A DNA stretch of 64,000 bases from Rhyacichthys aspro (GCA_036850595.1 CM072165.1:10116109-10180108); one strand, 5' to 3'. Positions 38,296 to 50,739 are shown, counted from the stretch's first letter. A program made the numbers and translations. The notes: a model not told the origin generated them from the letters alone.

Positions 38296-41200
38296 GGTTT
38301 TTTTGTTTGTGACTCTATGGAAATGATGGTCTATGGAGGGAACTCGTCATCAGTGCGGAGAAGTATTTGAAATGTCAAAGCTGTGTCATTACCTCGGGTG
38401 TGTGTGTGTGTGCGTGTGTGTATGGGTGTGGCTTGAATCAAATCTCAAAGGTCCATGACGGTGCACCAGTGCTGGCTTCACCTTTGTTTCTGTCGTTGTG
38501 TTTCTACAGCCTCTCCACCACATCAGGGATTTATTTGGACTCAAAAGTTGTATGTTTTAGTCTGTCATTTCTGTTACAGTCTCTGCTGCTGTCTTCTGTC
38601 ACATTCTGCTAAACATGGGCATTTGATGTGTAAAGCCATATCACAGGTTTCCATATGTAAAATATAAACTATTATAGAAATATGCTACACACATCCAGCA
38701 TGTCATCAACATCTTTTGAGGTCACGCCTTGTCTTTTGTGTTGTCAAGACCATGGTCCCAATTAGTAAGAATGCTCTAACTCTCAAATGCAATTTCCCAT
38801 TGACCTGCCACTTCACAGGCAGAAAGAAGCCTCAGATGGAAAGACAGATCAATAGCACCAGCAATGGGCAACAGAGGGTAAGAGCCAGCCATTGCTGCTT
38901 GCAGCTATAGTTGTTGTTTGGTTAAATTAAGTTTTAAGTATTCTTTCTTTGATATTATATATCATTATATTATATAGTCTGACTGTCTTTTGAGGGGCAT
39001 CATTTGTTTCCTAATATTTTTTAAAATAATACCCTGTATGGTTTAAAACCCATTGAAGGGAGTTCAATTGTCTATCTATTGTTTCATAAAATGGCACCTT
39101 TTTCCAAACTTCTGGCTCCCAAAGCTCGCCATGGCATCATATAATCTGTGTTTTGACATCACACTTTCTTAGTCCACTCCTCTTCACTGTCAAAAGCTGT
39201 GGTTGAAGTTTTTCATTCTATTCCTCTCTTTCCTTCATGTTGTTGTTCATTTCTCCTCTGTCCTTGTGTCTCCCTGGTCGCCTCCCTGCTTCCCGCCTCT
39301 CCATCTTCGTCCTCTTTAATCTTCCAGCTGTCCTCTCCGTCTCCACCTCACCTAGCCCCTCTCCTCTACACTCTCCCCCTTTCATCCTTCATTCCTGCCC
39401 TCCTCCATCTCACTCCTGTTCCCTCTTTATCATGTCCCGTTCCCCCTTCCATCTCCTCCAACTTTTCTCTTACTTGTCATCTCGCGCCCACTCTTCTTCC
39501 GCATTCATCCATCCTTCCTCCCCTCCCCCACCACCCCCCTCCCTGCTCCTTCCTTGTGCTTTCTCGTTAGTCTAATGGAGGCAGAGTAATTCACTGAGCC
39601 GCAGGATAATGTGACAGAGCGCTGGCTCAGCCTCTGGCCTGCCAGCTAACAGGAACACTGGATGGATGGATAGATGGATGGATGCGGAAAAGCTAGGGAC
39701 AAGGGGAGCAGAGAGAGGGAGAAGGAGTGGTGGAGGTCGGGTGATTCGATTAAAGATGACAGCCAAAGAAATGCACTGTTGCATAACTCAACAAACTGAA
39801 AATGCTTCAGCAAAGTAAACAAATGAAAATCACAAATAATCTTAAAGTTGTTAGCATTAGCTTCCTTGTTGCACAGTTGTCCACTGTAACTTTAAATAAT
39901 CACTAGTTAATGCTTGAACTTTATTTCTCCAAAGTAATCTAATGGTGCAAAGTTTGAGGGTGGAGACACTGGTTGCTAAGGCCATGGGACACTCTGATTG
40001 GTTGCAATAACCAAACAAAATTCCAACAAAGGGTCAATCATATACAAAAAATGTTGTGCCAGGCTTTTGTCATTGTCTTTCATCCTCATCTTCACATTAC
40101 AAGAACCTGTGAGGTGTGTTTAAGGAACCAAATCCATTGTAGATGATACGTTTTAGTATTTTTTAGAACAATCAAAATCTTTCTGTAAACTTAAAGTAGG
40201 CCTAGGTCATCATCTCGTCAGTGTAAGTCATGTTTTTCACCCATTCATAACAACAAACTTTAAAAAAGTTGCCACCTAGTGCACACAAAATGAAGAATAT
40301 ATATTGGAGGTATGTGTGTGGTCACATGTAGAGAATGGGCTCTTGACCGTTGCCCTGACTGCCTGTGTGTGTGTTACGTGTTATCTGTGTCTCCTCCCTT
40401 TAATAAATGTTCGTGTCTACTACTATAACCACTATATCATCAGTCCGGTTTGTTACCATTTTCATGTAAACACTGGGAGGAAGGTGTTTCCGCGCTGTGA
40501 TTGGTTGATGGCTGTCCCAGTGAAGCGCACTCTTGTCGGCATGTAAAGCTCCTATTTATGGACTGGAGTAGTGTAGTCTAGCTTAAAAAAAAAGAAAAAA
40601 AACAAAAAAAAAACAAAAACACGATTGTACCTGACAATGAACATACCAGTAACGAATGCATGTATGACTGGCAGTGTGAGTGACAGCTCTTCCCATCCAA
40701 TGGGAGACCACGCTTATAAGCCCCGACCCCTTCCCTTGGCCTTCCACTACAGAACCCATGCATGCCCTCGTGTCCTGCCAAACTCGGACTGTTATTTTCT
40801 GTAAAGTTTGTACTTTTCAACAAAGCTATTATCAGAGTAACTAATATATCTGTAATGTTTTATGTTTGATGTTAGCAATAACATAAATACATAAGTTAGG
40901 GAATATATTTGATATTTAAATGCAATGGAAATATAACTATGATGATGGATAGAGGTTGTGTTTTGAAGCAATATTATTCTAAGTATAAACTGAAATGAGT
41001 GCCATAAACCTTATTCTTGTGCTTTTTTAGTTGATTTGACTGTGTGTCAGTCCTCTGCCTCACTGTTGTTTGTTCTGATCACTAGTACTGTAAGTGTTCC
41101 CAGTACGTCTCTGTGTATCATGAATGCTGACTTGGTTAAGCTATAGCAACAGAAATAAAGACACCCTGCTGCTTCTGTCCAACATGGTTCGGCCTTTTTT

Positions 41201-42370
41201 TTTTTTACTCTCTTTTTACTCTCCAATATCTGGCAGGTAGTCACAGATTTACCAGAGAATAAAAGTCACCGTCAAATGCAAAAAGAGTACAGTCAAAAAC
41301 AACATTCAAGAAAATGTTTTATCCCCATAAGGAAATTCTTATAGTTATCAATAACTTAATTTGAATAATATGATGTACAGCTACATTATCAATAGTTAAC
41401 ACACACACCTCCCCTGGAAAAAAGTAACTATTATAAAGCAGTTAATTTGCACATTTTGGGGATCCTGTCTTCTTCTTTGTGATTTCACAGACTTAGTTAA
41501 CCATAATGCAGTTTTGTAGGCCTAACGGAGTTGTTATTTGCACTTCTTTAAACAGGATTTCTCCCACTGCAGGGACAATTTCACTGAAACAAAATTAGAT
41601 TTTCCTTTACATTATCGGTATATAAACATAGCACATAGACAGAGATGCTTTTTACATGAAGTCAGATTCCAACACTCTTTTACTTTAATTTATGCAAAAC
41701 AAAACTGTTTTTTTGTTTTTCTTTTTTCCTGCGTTGAGCATCACATTCATGTTAGCCCAGAGTTACACCGCCACCTCCTGGCCACTGTCGAAACAACAAG
41801 GGGTGGTTTGGGACGTTTACTGTTCAGTATTTTGATGCATTGACTTTTTAATGTGAAGAAAAATAAACCTTACAGTATCTTAGAAAGCAGCACAGTTTAA
41901 ATATATGTTAAATATTGTAAACTAAGGCTACCACAACCGCTCTTTTCACATTTCACATTAGAAAACCAGAGCCACAGGACACGGCAGACCCCGCCTTCAC
42001 TGTTGTCTCAGAGCAGTCAAGCTACTTCAGGTTAGCTCAAGTTAAACGGAAACAGAGCGCTAACTTTAAACTGCACAGTTACACATATTTGAGTTTATAA
42101 TTCCACATTTAGCGACTGATCTACAACAAGCACTTTGTAGATATATAAAACAGTGCAAAGAACATCGAAAGTAGAAGTACGTATGCAAAGGACAAAATAA
42201 AAATGAAAAAGTCCCGAAGAAGAACTCTAAACGTAAACCGGAAGTGCGTCTGCTAAATGGAAATTGACTAATCGTTCCGTGTGCGTGAAATTCCTCAAGT
42301 TTAGTCTTTTGTTCGACTTTCAAGTGAGGGAAATTCTTGCATTGTAACAGCCTCTAACGTGTGAATTCCT
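38296..42370. other. ache 3'UTR remainder and intergenic DNA
   Basis: A (GT)n tract lies near 38396-38425. A strongly strand-asymmetric C/T-rich stretch occupies about 39215-39565. A GGAT tetranucleotide repeat occurs at 39656-39684. An A-rich run (A9GA8CA10C) at about 40584-40620 could be the tail of an old retroposed copy. Two promoter-like clusters (inverted CCAAT near 40499; CCAAT near 40697 with TATAAG near 40715) have no attached gene I can support. There are no convincing coding exons. Confidence 0.5.
39215..39565. repeat. polypyrimidine (C/T) strand-asymmetric tract
   Basis: About 350 bp in which the plus strand is overwhelmingly C and T, with short interruptions. The long open frames across it (Pro/Ser/Leu-rich) are a composition artefact. 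Such tracts can form triplex (H-DNA) structures. Confidence 0.75.
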
Positions 42371-42399
42371 TTTCCACGTAGAGTTTAAAGTTTAGGCTG

Positions 42400-42585
42400 A
42401 CACATACAAGCTCCAGACCGCTGCTTTGGAGAGTTTTTTTCCCTTTTCTTCAGACAAGGAAAGTAAACCTCGGATGGACAGTAAGGGAAGGATAGTCTGA
42501 GGAAGAAGGAGGTAGGATATGAGGCAACACTCCCAAAAAGGCCAACACCGACGAGCACCTTTGGATTACTAAGTTTAGAAAAGCG
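42400..42585 (+). other. probable 5'UTR exon of the SCHIP1-like gene
   Basis: A stretch of higher GC ends in a good donor (AAAGCG|GTAAGG at 42585/42586), 0.9 kb upstream of the first coding exon (acceptor TTGTGCAG at 43458). No start codon in a usable frame continues into the next exon. The 5' limit is uncertain. Confidence 0.4.
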
Positions 42586-43465
42586 GTAAGGTCATTTTTC
42601 TGTAAGTAAATTCATTTTTACAGTGGTTTTAGAAGTTCCCATTACCTGTAACTTCTTGCATTCCCTCCTCCCTTTTTAGATCAAAAACTTAACCTTAGAC
42701 TAAAATGGCTTACTCACATTAAAATAAATATAGTATGGATTACATACACAAGTCAAAAAGGTTTAAAGCAAGTAAGAATCACAGTCCTCCTTGTCCCACT
42801 CCTGATTCCTAAAGAGTCTGAAGCTTTATTGTCACTTTGTGTCAATAGCACAATTTAATTAGTGTTGTCCATATTAAATAAATAATAATTAAAAAATATA
42901 TATATTTTTTATATCAAATAAATGTGCTGTGTTTCTATATAGCCTAATACTCTGCTTATAAAGAACATACCAAGAAAATAATTATATATAATAGTAGGTT
43001 ATTACTTGACTTTAGCAAACTTCAATATAATTATCCATAGACTTTTCACTTCATTGATTTTCAGTTGCATGCTTTTTAACCATAAATGTAATTACAGTCA
43101 ATCTGAGACTGTTACTTAATTGGGAACATGTTTTAAATACTTTCTTGTTTTGTGTTTACTGTCAATAAAACAGTGGCATTGCGTTTACTTGGTTGAGTTT
43201 CATCAAATATACTAAATCTACTCCCACAATGCAACTTTATCTTTTATCTTCAACTCATTTTAAGGGCTAAGATGACACCCATATCTAGCCCGGACATAAA
43301 CTACAAGGTAAAGGCCAATAAGGATCAGGAAATCCTTGTCCTTGTATCCACTACTTATTTAAAAAAAAAAAATCTTCTAAAGGTCACCAGTAAAAGGAGG
43401 ATGCTGTGGTGATTCAATGTTTTGTGTCACGATCTAACTCGAGCGGTTTACTTGTGCAGCTGGAG

Positions 43466-45273
43466 ATGGAAGGGGAGAAGGAGAGGCTGCAGCGGGACGA
43501 GAAGGAGAGCAACGAGGCCGAGAACGACAGAACCAGCGACGAAGAGGAGGAGGAGGAGGAAGACTCCGAGGGGGCCACGCTGCTCTGGCAGGAGGGCTAC
43601 AATGAGGACAACGAGGGGCTCCCCATCATGCACTGGGAGGCTCTGAGTCTGCGCATCGCCGAGCTGGAGAAACAAGAGGAGGAGCGGAAGGAGAAGAACG
43701 CAAAGGTCTTAACGCAGGGAAATTCACATCACCATCAGGTCAAATGTACTCAAGCAAAAGTTCTTGACTCAAGTAAAATAGCATAATAAATAGGTAAAAG
43801 GACTAGTCTAATACTGGATTTCTTTTTATTTTGTACACAAAAAATTAAGCAAAATAAACATCTCTAAATGCAATGAAAAGTCCTATCCACCAGCAAGTAG
43901 AAAATGAAAAAGTCCACTTCTCTTTGTGATGTTTAATGTGGTAATAACAAAGCAGATGTGTTGTCAGGCTGGAGGATCACTGGACAGAGGCTGGATGGAG
44001 GACAGAGGGAGGAGAGCAGAGAGCTGGGACGACGGAGATGACGCCTGCAACAGCCACGTGCTGGCTCTCACCTCTCGGTACGCACCTACACACATGTGGT
44101 TTTATATACGCTTGTTGTATATAAATATATGTAACGGTCAGGGTGCCTTCAGTCTGCAGACGCAGATGAACCTGCAGCTCTGCTTCATCAACAACAGTGA
44201 GAGTGAGGAAGAGGAGGAGAAGGAGACAGACCTCAGTAAAAAGGACGGCACAAACGCCAAGGTAAACGCTGTATACATCTCTGTCATTATCATTTTCTGT
44301 GTTCACTGAAAATACTCATGTTCGAAACTCTCTTGGCTGTTCAGGGGTCTGCTCAAGTTCAAAAGAATCTGTCTCAGCCTTCAGCCAAGTCGGACAAGTC
44401 AAGCAAGTCGGCAAAGTCTTCCAAGACGGGCAAGTCAGAGAGACCCAAATCATCCAGAGGTTTTAGGAATACTCTACGGAACCTGAGGGACCGACTGAGA
44501 ACAGACCCTAAGACATCGGTAAGACCACTGTCCAATACAACTGTTCACCTTTAAACATTCACAGTGTAACCCAGCGCTTTATTTTATTCTGGATCTTTGC
44601 TCTCTCAGTGCTCATTGATAGATAATGTAGGATTAAAACATATGGTTTGGCCACCTTTTAGGAGTTTAATTGCATTGCATCACATGAGGGCCTCTGCACT
44701 TGTTATTAGCAAAGCATTTCCCTTTAGAAACACGTATTCATTAATAATGAGTGAATAGACAAGTTGTTCTGCTGTCAGTAACAGTTGCTGTGTAAGTGTA
44801 AATTATAGCATGTGGTTAAGACTCAGTGAAGGAAACTGATTCTTTCAGGTTTAATTACAAGGAAAAATACAGAAGGAATAGGTCCATTAACATAGGATCT
44901 ACACTTTTCATTAGATGTGTCTCTATTTATCTTAATTTAAATAGTCATATCAATGCTCACTCTAACTGTTTGTCTCAGTCTTCAGCTCGTAAAGATGCTG
45001 ACGTCCAGAGGAGGCACTTGGAACACAGTGATCTCCAAAACTTCACTATTAAGGAGTTAAATAAACTTTCTACCTCCCTCAGGCAAACCATACAAGGTAT
45101 GAACACATCCACACACAATGAAAATCTATTCTGTCCTTGTTGTTTCCTGAACAATTCATGTGTCCACATTAGACCTCAGTTCAGAGCTGGTGGGGCTGCT
45201 TCAAGTTCGGGACCAGCTGAGAACAGAACAGGACGCCATGCTGCTGGAGGTCCAGGATCTGACATCAATATGA
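43466..45273 (+). CDS. schwannomin-interacting protein 1-like (SCHIP1 family)
   Basis: Six coding exons, 283 aa: 43466-43705, 43968-44077, 44153-44261, 44345-44518, 44979-45096, 45173-45273. The first coding exon has its acceptor at 43458 and the ATG seven bases in. Features in order: an acidic run of Glu/Asp after residue 20; EGYNEDNEGLPIMHWEALSL, then a helical AELEKQEEERKEK; SRLQTQMNLQLCFINNS followed by an acidic patch; a Ser/Lys-rich basic linker (SDKSSKSAKSSKTGKS); and a C-terminal coiled coil ending DLSSELVGLLQVRDQLRTEQ and then DAMLLEVQDL. These blocks are the conserved core of SCHIP1, a cytoplasmic adaptor that binds NF2/schwannomin and, as IQCJ-SCHIP1, ankyrin-G at axon initial segments. 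The third exon must use the acceptor at 44151-44152; the next AG downstream would produce a stop. Which paralogue this is, I cannot say. Confidence 0.82.
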
Positions 45274-46299
45274 ACTCACATGTGATCTTTATTCGGGACT
45301 TGTTCCAAAACATTTGGACCTGTGTCAAATTCGGTGAACTTTCTTCGAATCAGATAAGGGCACAGATGCTTTCAGGAACATCTGGAGCGGACAAACACTT
45401 GAAAGAATGTCTCTGCCCAAAAGGACTTCGGACTGCACAGTATTGTTTGTTGTTTGTCTTTTATCGGCACACATTAAACGCAGAGCCCTGTGAGTGATCT
45501 CTGGCAGCTGTGCTGGCTTGGTTGGGATTTGGGAGCGTTAGTATTTTCAAGGTATGAGATTGTTGACCACTAGTGATGCAGTCCTGTTTTTTTTTTCCTT
45601 TTGAATGTCAATTATGTCCAATTGAATCGCAATAAGCACCTTTTAAATGCAGATTCATACTCATACAGTACCCTTAAGTAATATTTTCAAATGCAGTTTT
45701 GTGCTGCGTTAAAGGGACGTAAGAGAAGAAGCTGCTATTCAAGTTGTCTCATTGTAAGTGTTAGGTTATTAGATTTGTATTTAATGGGAGCATATGTCAA
45801 AATGTCATAGTCATGCATGTCATTGAGTAATTTTCCATGTGTAACATGATGTTTTATCATTGTCTATCTTGTATTGTATCTGTTAATGTCATGTTAAGTT
45901 AAAAGTTTTGTAAGCCTTTTTAAAAACACTAATGCAGTGGCACAAATGTTTGGGGTAAATACATGTTTGAACCAAATATAAGGCGTTTTATTTCTTGTTA
46001 TACGCAAAACATTCAACCGAGCGAGAGCCGTCACATGCGCGCAGACAAAGTGGGGAGAGGAATTGGATGACACATGGAGGGAGGGACTGGGTTCCCATAG
46101 AAACCAGTGGGATTGTAAGAGAAGGATCTGAAAAGAGTGAAAACTGAAGTGGCCAAACTGGTCAAGGTCAGTTATGGGCCACACCACCACTAAACCTGGA
46201 GTGTGACCTCTGTCGGATTAGAAGATCCCCACCAAAGGACTTATTTTAAAAGCTGTCTATACTTGCCCCATCATGTTTTTTGGATGTTTTATGTATTTT

Positions 46300-46360
46300 C
46301 TTGCCATAATTTAAATGGGGCAGAGACGACATGAGCCATATGGAGACTGCCACGGCACAG
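46300..46360 (+). other. probable 5'UTR exon of the P2Y gene with a short uORF
   Basis: The donor CGGCACAG|GTAAGC at 46360/46361 pairs with an acceptor TTTTCTAG at 48029, 161 bp before the receptor ATG. Joining them creates an upstream reading frame starting at the ATG in CGACATGAGC and ending within the second exon after about 24 codons. Such a uORF could dampen translation. The exon's 5' limit is unknown. Confidence 0.4.
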
Positions 46361-48189
46361 GTAAGCTCAGATTGCAGTGATGTTGGTATTTATGAGTTCA
46401 AGGCTGTTTCATTTCCACGTTCAGTGTGTTCCTCATGCTTCATGAGACATGGTTATTTTTAAACTCAGCAGCCTTTTTTTTTGTTCTGAAACTTCCACTC
46501 AGTTTAGGCAATTAATACAAATAATCAAAAATACTGCCAATTCTCCTCATCACTAGTTTTGATAGAAAAATGATAATCTTGTGTCTAACAACATTTAAGG
46601 CATTTTATTGCTATTGTCAGGCTTTTAAAATCACTAGACTACAAATACTGAACTATTAATTATTAGCACATTCACATTAACCTGGCTAATTAGTGTTGGT
46701 TTACTAAGACAGGACATACATCCTTGTTAACATGTTCCATGTGTGGTTCTTAAACATGTTATGTTACTGGTTGACGCATTACCCCTATTTACTTGAGCTC
46801 AATAGTGCTGGTATAAGCTGCCAATGGCTCACTGAGCATTAGCACAAGAACACTCGGCTGCACCTGTCTGTGTGCTGATCCTAATATGGACGGCTCCAGC
46901 TGAGTGAGATGCTCCAGCGTCCACATCTGTGACAATAAAAAAAAAAAGTGGAGCAGATAAGATCAAGATGAAACCGAAAACAAGAATGTAACCCGTGCAA
47001 ATGGGTGTAAAAAAGTGTAGTTTTAGGGGGACTGTGCAATAAAATATCTGAAAGATGGGGAGTGAATGAGACAGTGGGGAAGTGTGGTTACTTATTGGTG
47101 AGTTAATGGGGTGAGAAGGGACTGAATCAGCAGCATACCCTTGTGCACAGGAAGGCAAACAAGCAGCACGTCCAGCGGCGCACAGGAGGTCAGATTGAGC
47201 AACGTCCAGTGTCCCGTCAAGCCTCTTTCTGTGAAGTCCCTGAGAAATGAAGAAAAAAGAAGAGTCTTAGCAACCATAACCAGCATACATAAAAGAAATA
47301 TAATGGAGAGGTCAGTTAAAAGAGTTAGAGGACAGAATAGGCCCATCATGAGCTTTAGTGTCATAGTAGAGTGTATTAATGAATGAAGAAATGCTTTTAG
47401 GAGAACTTAATGGTGCAGTATCTGAAATTTGAACAAAACAGAAAATATCTGCCAATAATATATTTTGAAAAGTGTATTATTTACTCCAAATAACCCTAAA
47501 TGAATTTGTCTATCTTGGAAAATTAGACATTTAAATCTGTAAAAAGCAGTTTTATAACTTCCTGTTTGTGTTCCTGGCAGGGCACATTGAAAACAAACTT
47601 AGCACAAAGCAGACAAAATGATCACAGCTGGAGGAGAAGCACATTTGTGAAGTCACTATGATATCTATTTCTGTTAGGTTTGTTCATCAACAATAGTGGG
47701 TCCCTGCAAGGTTACCGTAGCTACAGAAGATGGGGTATGAGGTGTAAAATTGCAATCTGTATTTTTGCCACCAGATGTGACCAAAACCACACCTACGCCC
47801 TTAAATGGACATACTTACTGCACCTAATGCTAATAAAAACGATGACTAGCTCTCATTTGAATCTGCTTTTCAATCCAGATATTAAAAAAGTATGCATTCT
47901 CATGGATTTAATCAAACACCGGATCAGAAAACCAAGCAGAACTGCAAAAATTTGTTGCATGTTATTTTATGTTGTTTTTAGTTTTTAAGTTTCTTCTCAA
48001 AATCCATTGTCTTCTTCTTTATTTTCTAGCAAGACACTCTGACCTGGCCATCTGGGAAGTACTCCTGCAAATAAACAAATGGAAACCAACACAAGGATGA
48101 AAAAGGTTATAGCTGGAGGACTCTTTAAGACAAAGGCTACGACATTACTCCACTTGTCGCTCTCCAGAAAATAATTAAACTCCCCAAAA

Positions 48190-49533
48190 ATGGCGCCTAA
48201 AGGTGAAGTTCATCCCAACGCGAGTGCCTCTCCGCTCTCTGACCTCTTAAACTTCACATGGACCCCTGCGTTGCCCGCCCAGTCGGCTCCGTCCTGTAAC
48301 ATCGACGAGTCCTACAAGTACATCTTCCTGCCCATCTGTTACTCCTTCACCTTCATCTTCAGCCTGTCTCTCAACTCGGTGGTGCTGTACCGCTCCTATC
48401 GGCAGACCAGGCGCTGGAACGCGTCGCTGATCTACATGGTCAACCTGGCGTCCACGGACTTCATGTACGGCCTGTCGCTGCCGTTCCTCGTGGCTAGTTA
48501 CATAATGCGCGACCGCTGGGTGTTCGGGGACTTCATGTGCCGCCTGGTTCGTTTTCTCTTCTACTTTAATCTTTACTGCTCCATCTTCTTCCTCACCTGC
48601 ATCTCTGTCCACAGGTACCTCGGTATCTGCCACCCCATGAAGACCATCACGCTGGAGACCAAGAAGGCGGTCAAGTCCACATGCGTTCTAGTCTGGACTG
48701 TCGTTTTCGCTTTGACTTGCCCTATCTTCCGCTTTGCCCAAACTGGTTATGCGACAAGACTGACAAGTTTTAGTGGCAACTCAAGCCAACTTAATGGACA
48801 AATCAGGGAAGTCTCCTTGAAAAATGGGACTAGCAGCCATCGTGGGCCTATAGGTTTTATTGAAGAGTACCAAAACTGTTGGGACGACGCTATAGATAAG
48901 GAGTTTTCTCTTTACGTACCGTATGGCATCACTCTCCATTTACTAGGATTCTTTGTACCATTCACCATCATTGCTTGGTGTTACTCTCATGTTGTTTTGA
49001 CCATATTCAGAACCTTGCACTCTAAGCCGCCATCTTGCAGACATCCAAGAGAGAGTGGCTATGAGAGTGCGGACAGGAATAAGTCAAACAGTGCTGGACG
49101 AAGAGGAAGCAATGGGCTAAGATCGTCCAGAGCACCTGGGAGAAATGAAGGGATGTCCATTTTCCTTGGGGCACATTCCCCGTACGCCAACCGCAGACGC
49201 AAATCCATCAAGACGATCATCACCATCACTCTCCTCTTTGCTCTGTGCTTCTTCCCGTTCCATGTGACCAGAACCATCTTTTTCCTCCTGAAGATGACCA
49301 AAGGTGTACCCTGTCACACGATGACAATGGTCTCCATGTGCTACAAGATCACCCGGCCGTTGGCGTCATTCAACGCCTGGCTCAACGCCCTCCTCTACTT
49401 CCTGACCAAAGACAAAGGCGGAGCTCAGTGCTGTGAGGCCGTCAACGCCAACCTACAGCAGCACGCCGGGCTCCTGGTGCCGCTCAGGACCAAGGCCGAC
49501 GCTGCAGAGGACGCCAGGAAAGAAGAGCCATAA
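48190..49533 (+). CDS. P2Y-type nucleotide receptor (P2Y2/4/6-like GPCR)
   Basis: Intronless 447-aa class A GPCR, predicted to sense extracellular nucleotides and couple to Gq. Seven hydrophobic segments are visible: about 44-68, 78-103, 117-140, 162-181, 241-268, 339-364 and 377-404. P2Y2/4/6 hallmarks are FLFYFNLYCSIFFLTCISVH in TM3 followed by RYLGICHP, CFFPFHVTRT in TM6 (the H-x-x-R/K nucleotide-binding motif) and YKITRPLAS in TM7. Conserved disulphide cysteines are C117-C230, and C36 with C375. N-glycosylation sites lie at N11, N21, N197 and N212. Oddities: a long ECL2 (about 58 aa), a long basic Ser/Arg-rich ICL3 (about 60 aa), and NALLYF in place of the usual (D/N)PxxY. Upstream is a probable non-coding exon. 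The subtype cannot be fixed by eye, so no symbol is given. Confidence 0.9.
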   Translation: MAPKGEVHPNASASPLSDLLNFTWTPALPAQSAPSCNIDESYKYIFLPICYSFTFIFSLSLNSVVLYRSYRQTRRWNASLIYMVNLASTDFMYGLSLPFLVASYIMRDRWVFGDFMCRLVRFLFYFNLYCSIFFLTCISVHRYLGICHPMKTITLETKKAVKSTCVLVWTVVFALTCPIFRFAQTGYATRLTSFSGNSSQLNGQIREVSLKNGTSSHRGPIGFIEEYQNCWDDAIDKEFSLYVPYGITLHLLGFFVPFTIIAWCYSHVVLTIFRTLHSKPPSCRHPRESGYESADRNKSNSAGRRGSNGLRSSRAPGRNEGMSIFLGAHSPYANRRRKSIKTIITITLLFALCFFPFHVTRTIFFLLKMTKGVPCHTMTMVSMCYKITRPLASFNAWLNALLYFLTKDKGGAQCCEAVNANLQQHAGLLVPLRTKADAAEDARKEEP

Positions 49534-50700
49534 TAGACATTAACCGAACACAAGTCACATGAATAAATGTTTTAACAAAATGCATAAATTATTGATAATA
49601 AATGTGTAATTGGGGTTGTCTTTTACTATCAAAGTCTGTCTGAGGAAAGAATGTAAAAATTTAATTAAAACTGTTAATTGGTACACTGACAATCTAATAA
49701 GGTGAATATGCAGTGATGGGAAAAAAAAGCTTACCTAATGGAGGAGCAATCCAATCTGCAGAATGTTTTCACCCATATTCTAGATTGTGTGGAGCTGCAG
49801 AATGGTTTGTTTTGCCTGAAATATAGACCATGGTGCTTAAAATTGCTCCTGCCAAAGTGTACCCTGGTAAAACTATAAAAATAGCCTACGATCTAATTTG
49901 AAAATAAATTGTTTGATTACATTGTTGCACAGTTCCTTATTACATACAGTTTGCTGCATCTGAGAGTGGTGGTTCTCATTCATCCATGTCATAGTGTATG
50001 AAAGTAGCTAAGAAGTGTGTATGTGGATCTAAAGTTTATGCTTGACCTTTTTCTTCTTATCCCCAAGACTTAATCATAAGAATTAAGTGCTAGCTAGGAT
50101 TATATACACCAACCTACCTCATGTCTTGAAGCCTTAACACTACTGTATGTCCAGATGACTACAACTAAACTATTCAGTTGCTTAATTTTTACACCAAAGT
50201 GGTTTTGTAAATATGTGTCTAAGAAGACACATTTTGCTAAATGAGTGTAGGATATACTTATTAACATAACAGATTCCTGTATATTGTCTTTCTGTAGTTT
50301 AATAGCAACTTAGCTACAAACACTGTGGAGTAATGTCAATATCCATAGATATTGCCTTGGCAACAAGGCTCAAAGGTTATTGGGACACTAACTTCTTATA
50401 TGAATTGCATATGAAAAACAATTACATTATATATTGCACAAGCAGATTAATACACAAAATGTGGGGTTACATTTTGAAGTAAAGTAATGGGGTTGACAGT
50501 GCTGCTTATTACTCACAGCAAGTTCAGTGCTGTAATAGGTTATAGATGTTTCTTAATGTGTTATACGTCACATATAATGAAAAAATGACAAATTGAACCA
50601 CATTTTTAGTTGTTGTAGTTTAGTTTAGTTTAAACAGTAAAAGCAAGCCAAATGGCTTAAACCATGAATTATGTTCCTGATAAACTATAAATTGAAATCG
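49534..50700. other. 3'UTR of the P2Y gene and AT-rich intergenic DNA
   Basis: AATAAA occurs within 50 bp of the receptor stop codon (near 49562), with a second near 49598. Beyond that the sequence is AT-rich with no gene or structured element that I can support. Confidence 0.55.
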
Positions 50701-50724
50701 ATAACCTATCTTTACGTACGCTGT

Positions 50725-50738
50725 CCAGCAGAGGGCGC
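50725..50738 (+). promoter_or_regulatory. strong CTCF-like site
   Basis: CCAGCAGAGGGCGC matches the vertebrate CTCF core consensus (CCASYAGRKGGCRS) at every position in forward orientation. It sits at the edge of the CG-rich segment preceding the miRNA pair, between the receptor gene and the miRNA/bap18/lipoxygenase block. Confidence 0.7.
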
Positions 50739-50739
50739 C

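Noticed and set aside
39199..39575. Overlapping 123- and 112-aa Pro/Ser/Leu-rich frames
   Set aside because: Product of the polypyrimidine tract; no splice context or homologous pattern.
44826..45497. 223-aa plus-strand frame over the end of the SCHIP1-like gene
   Set aside because: It runs through the intron between the last two exons and misreads the terminal coiled coil; the spliced model ends properly at 45273.
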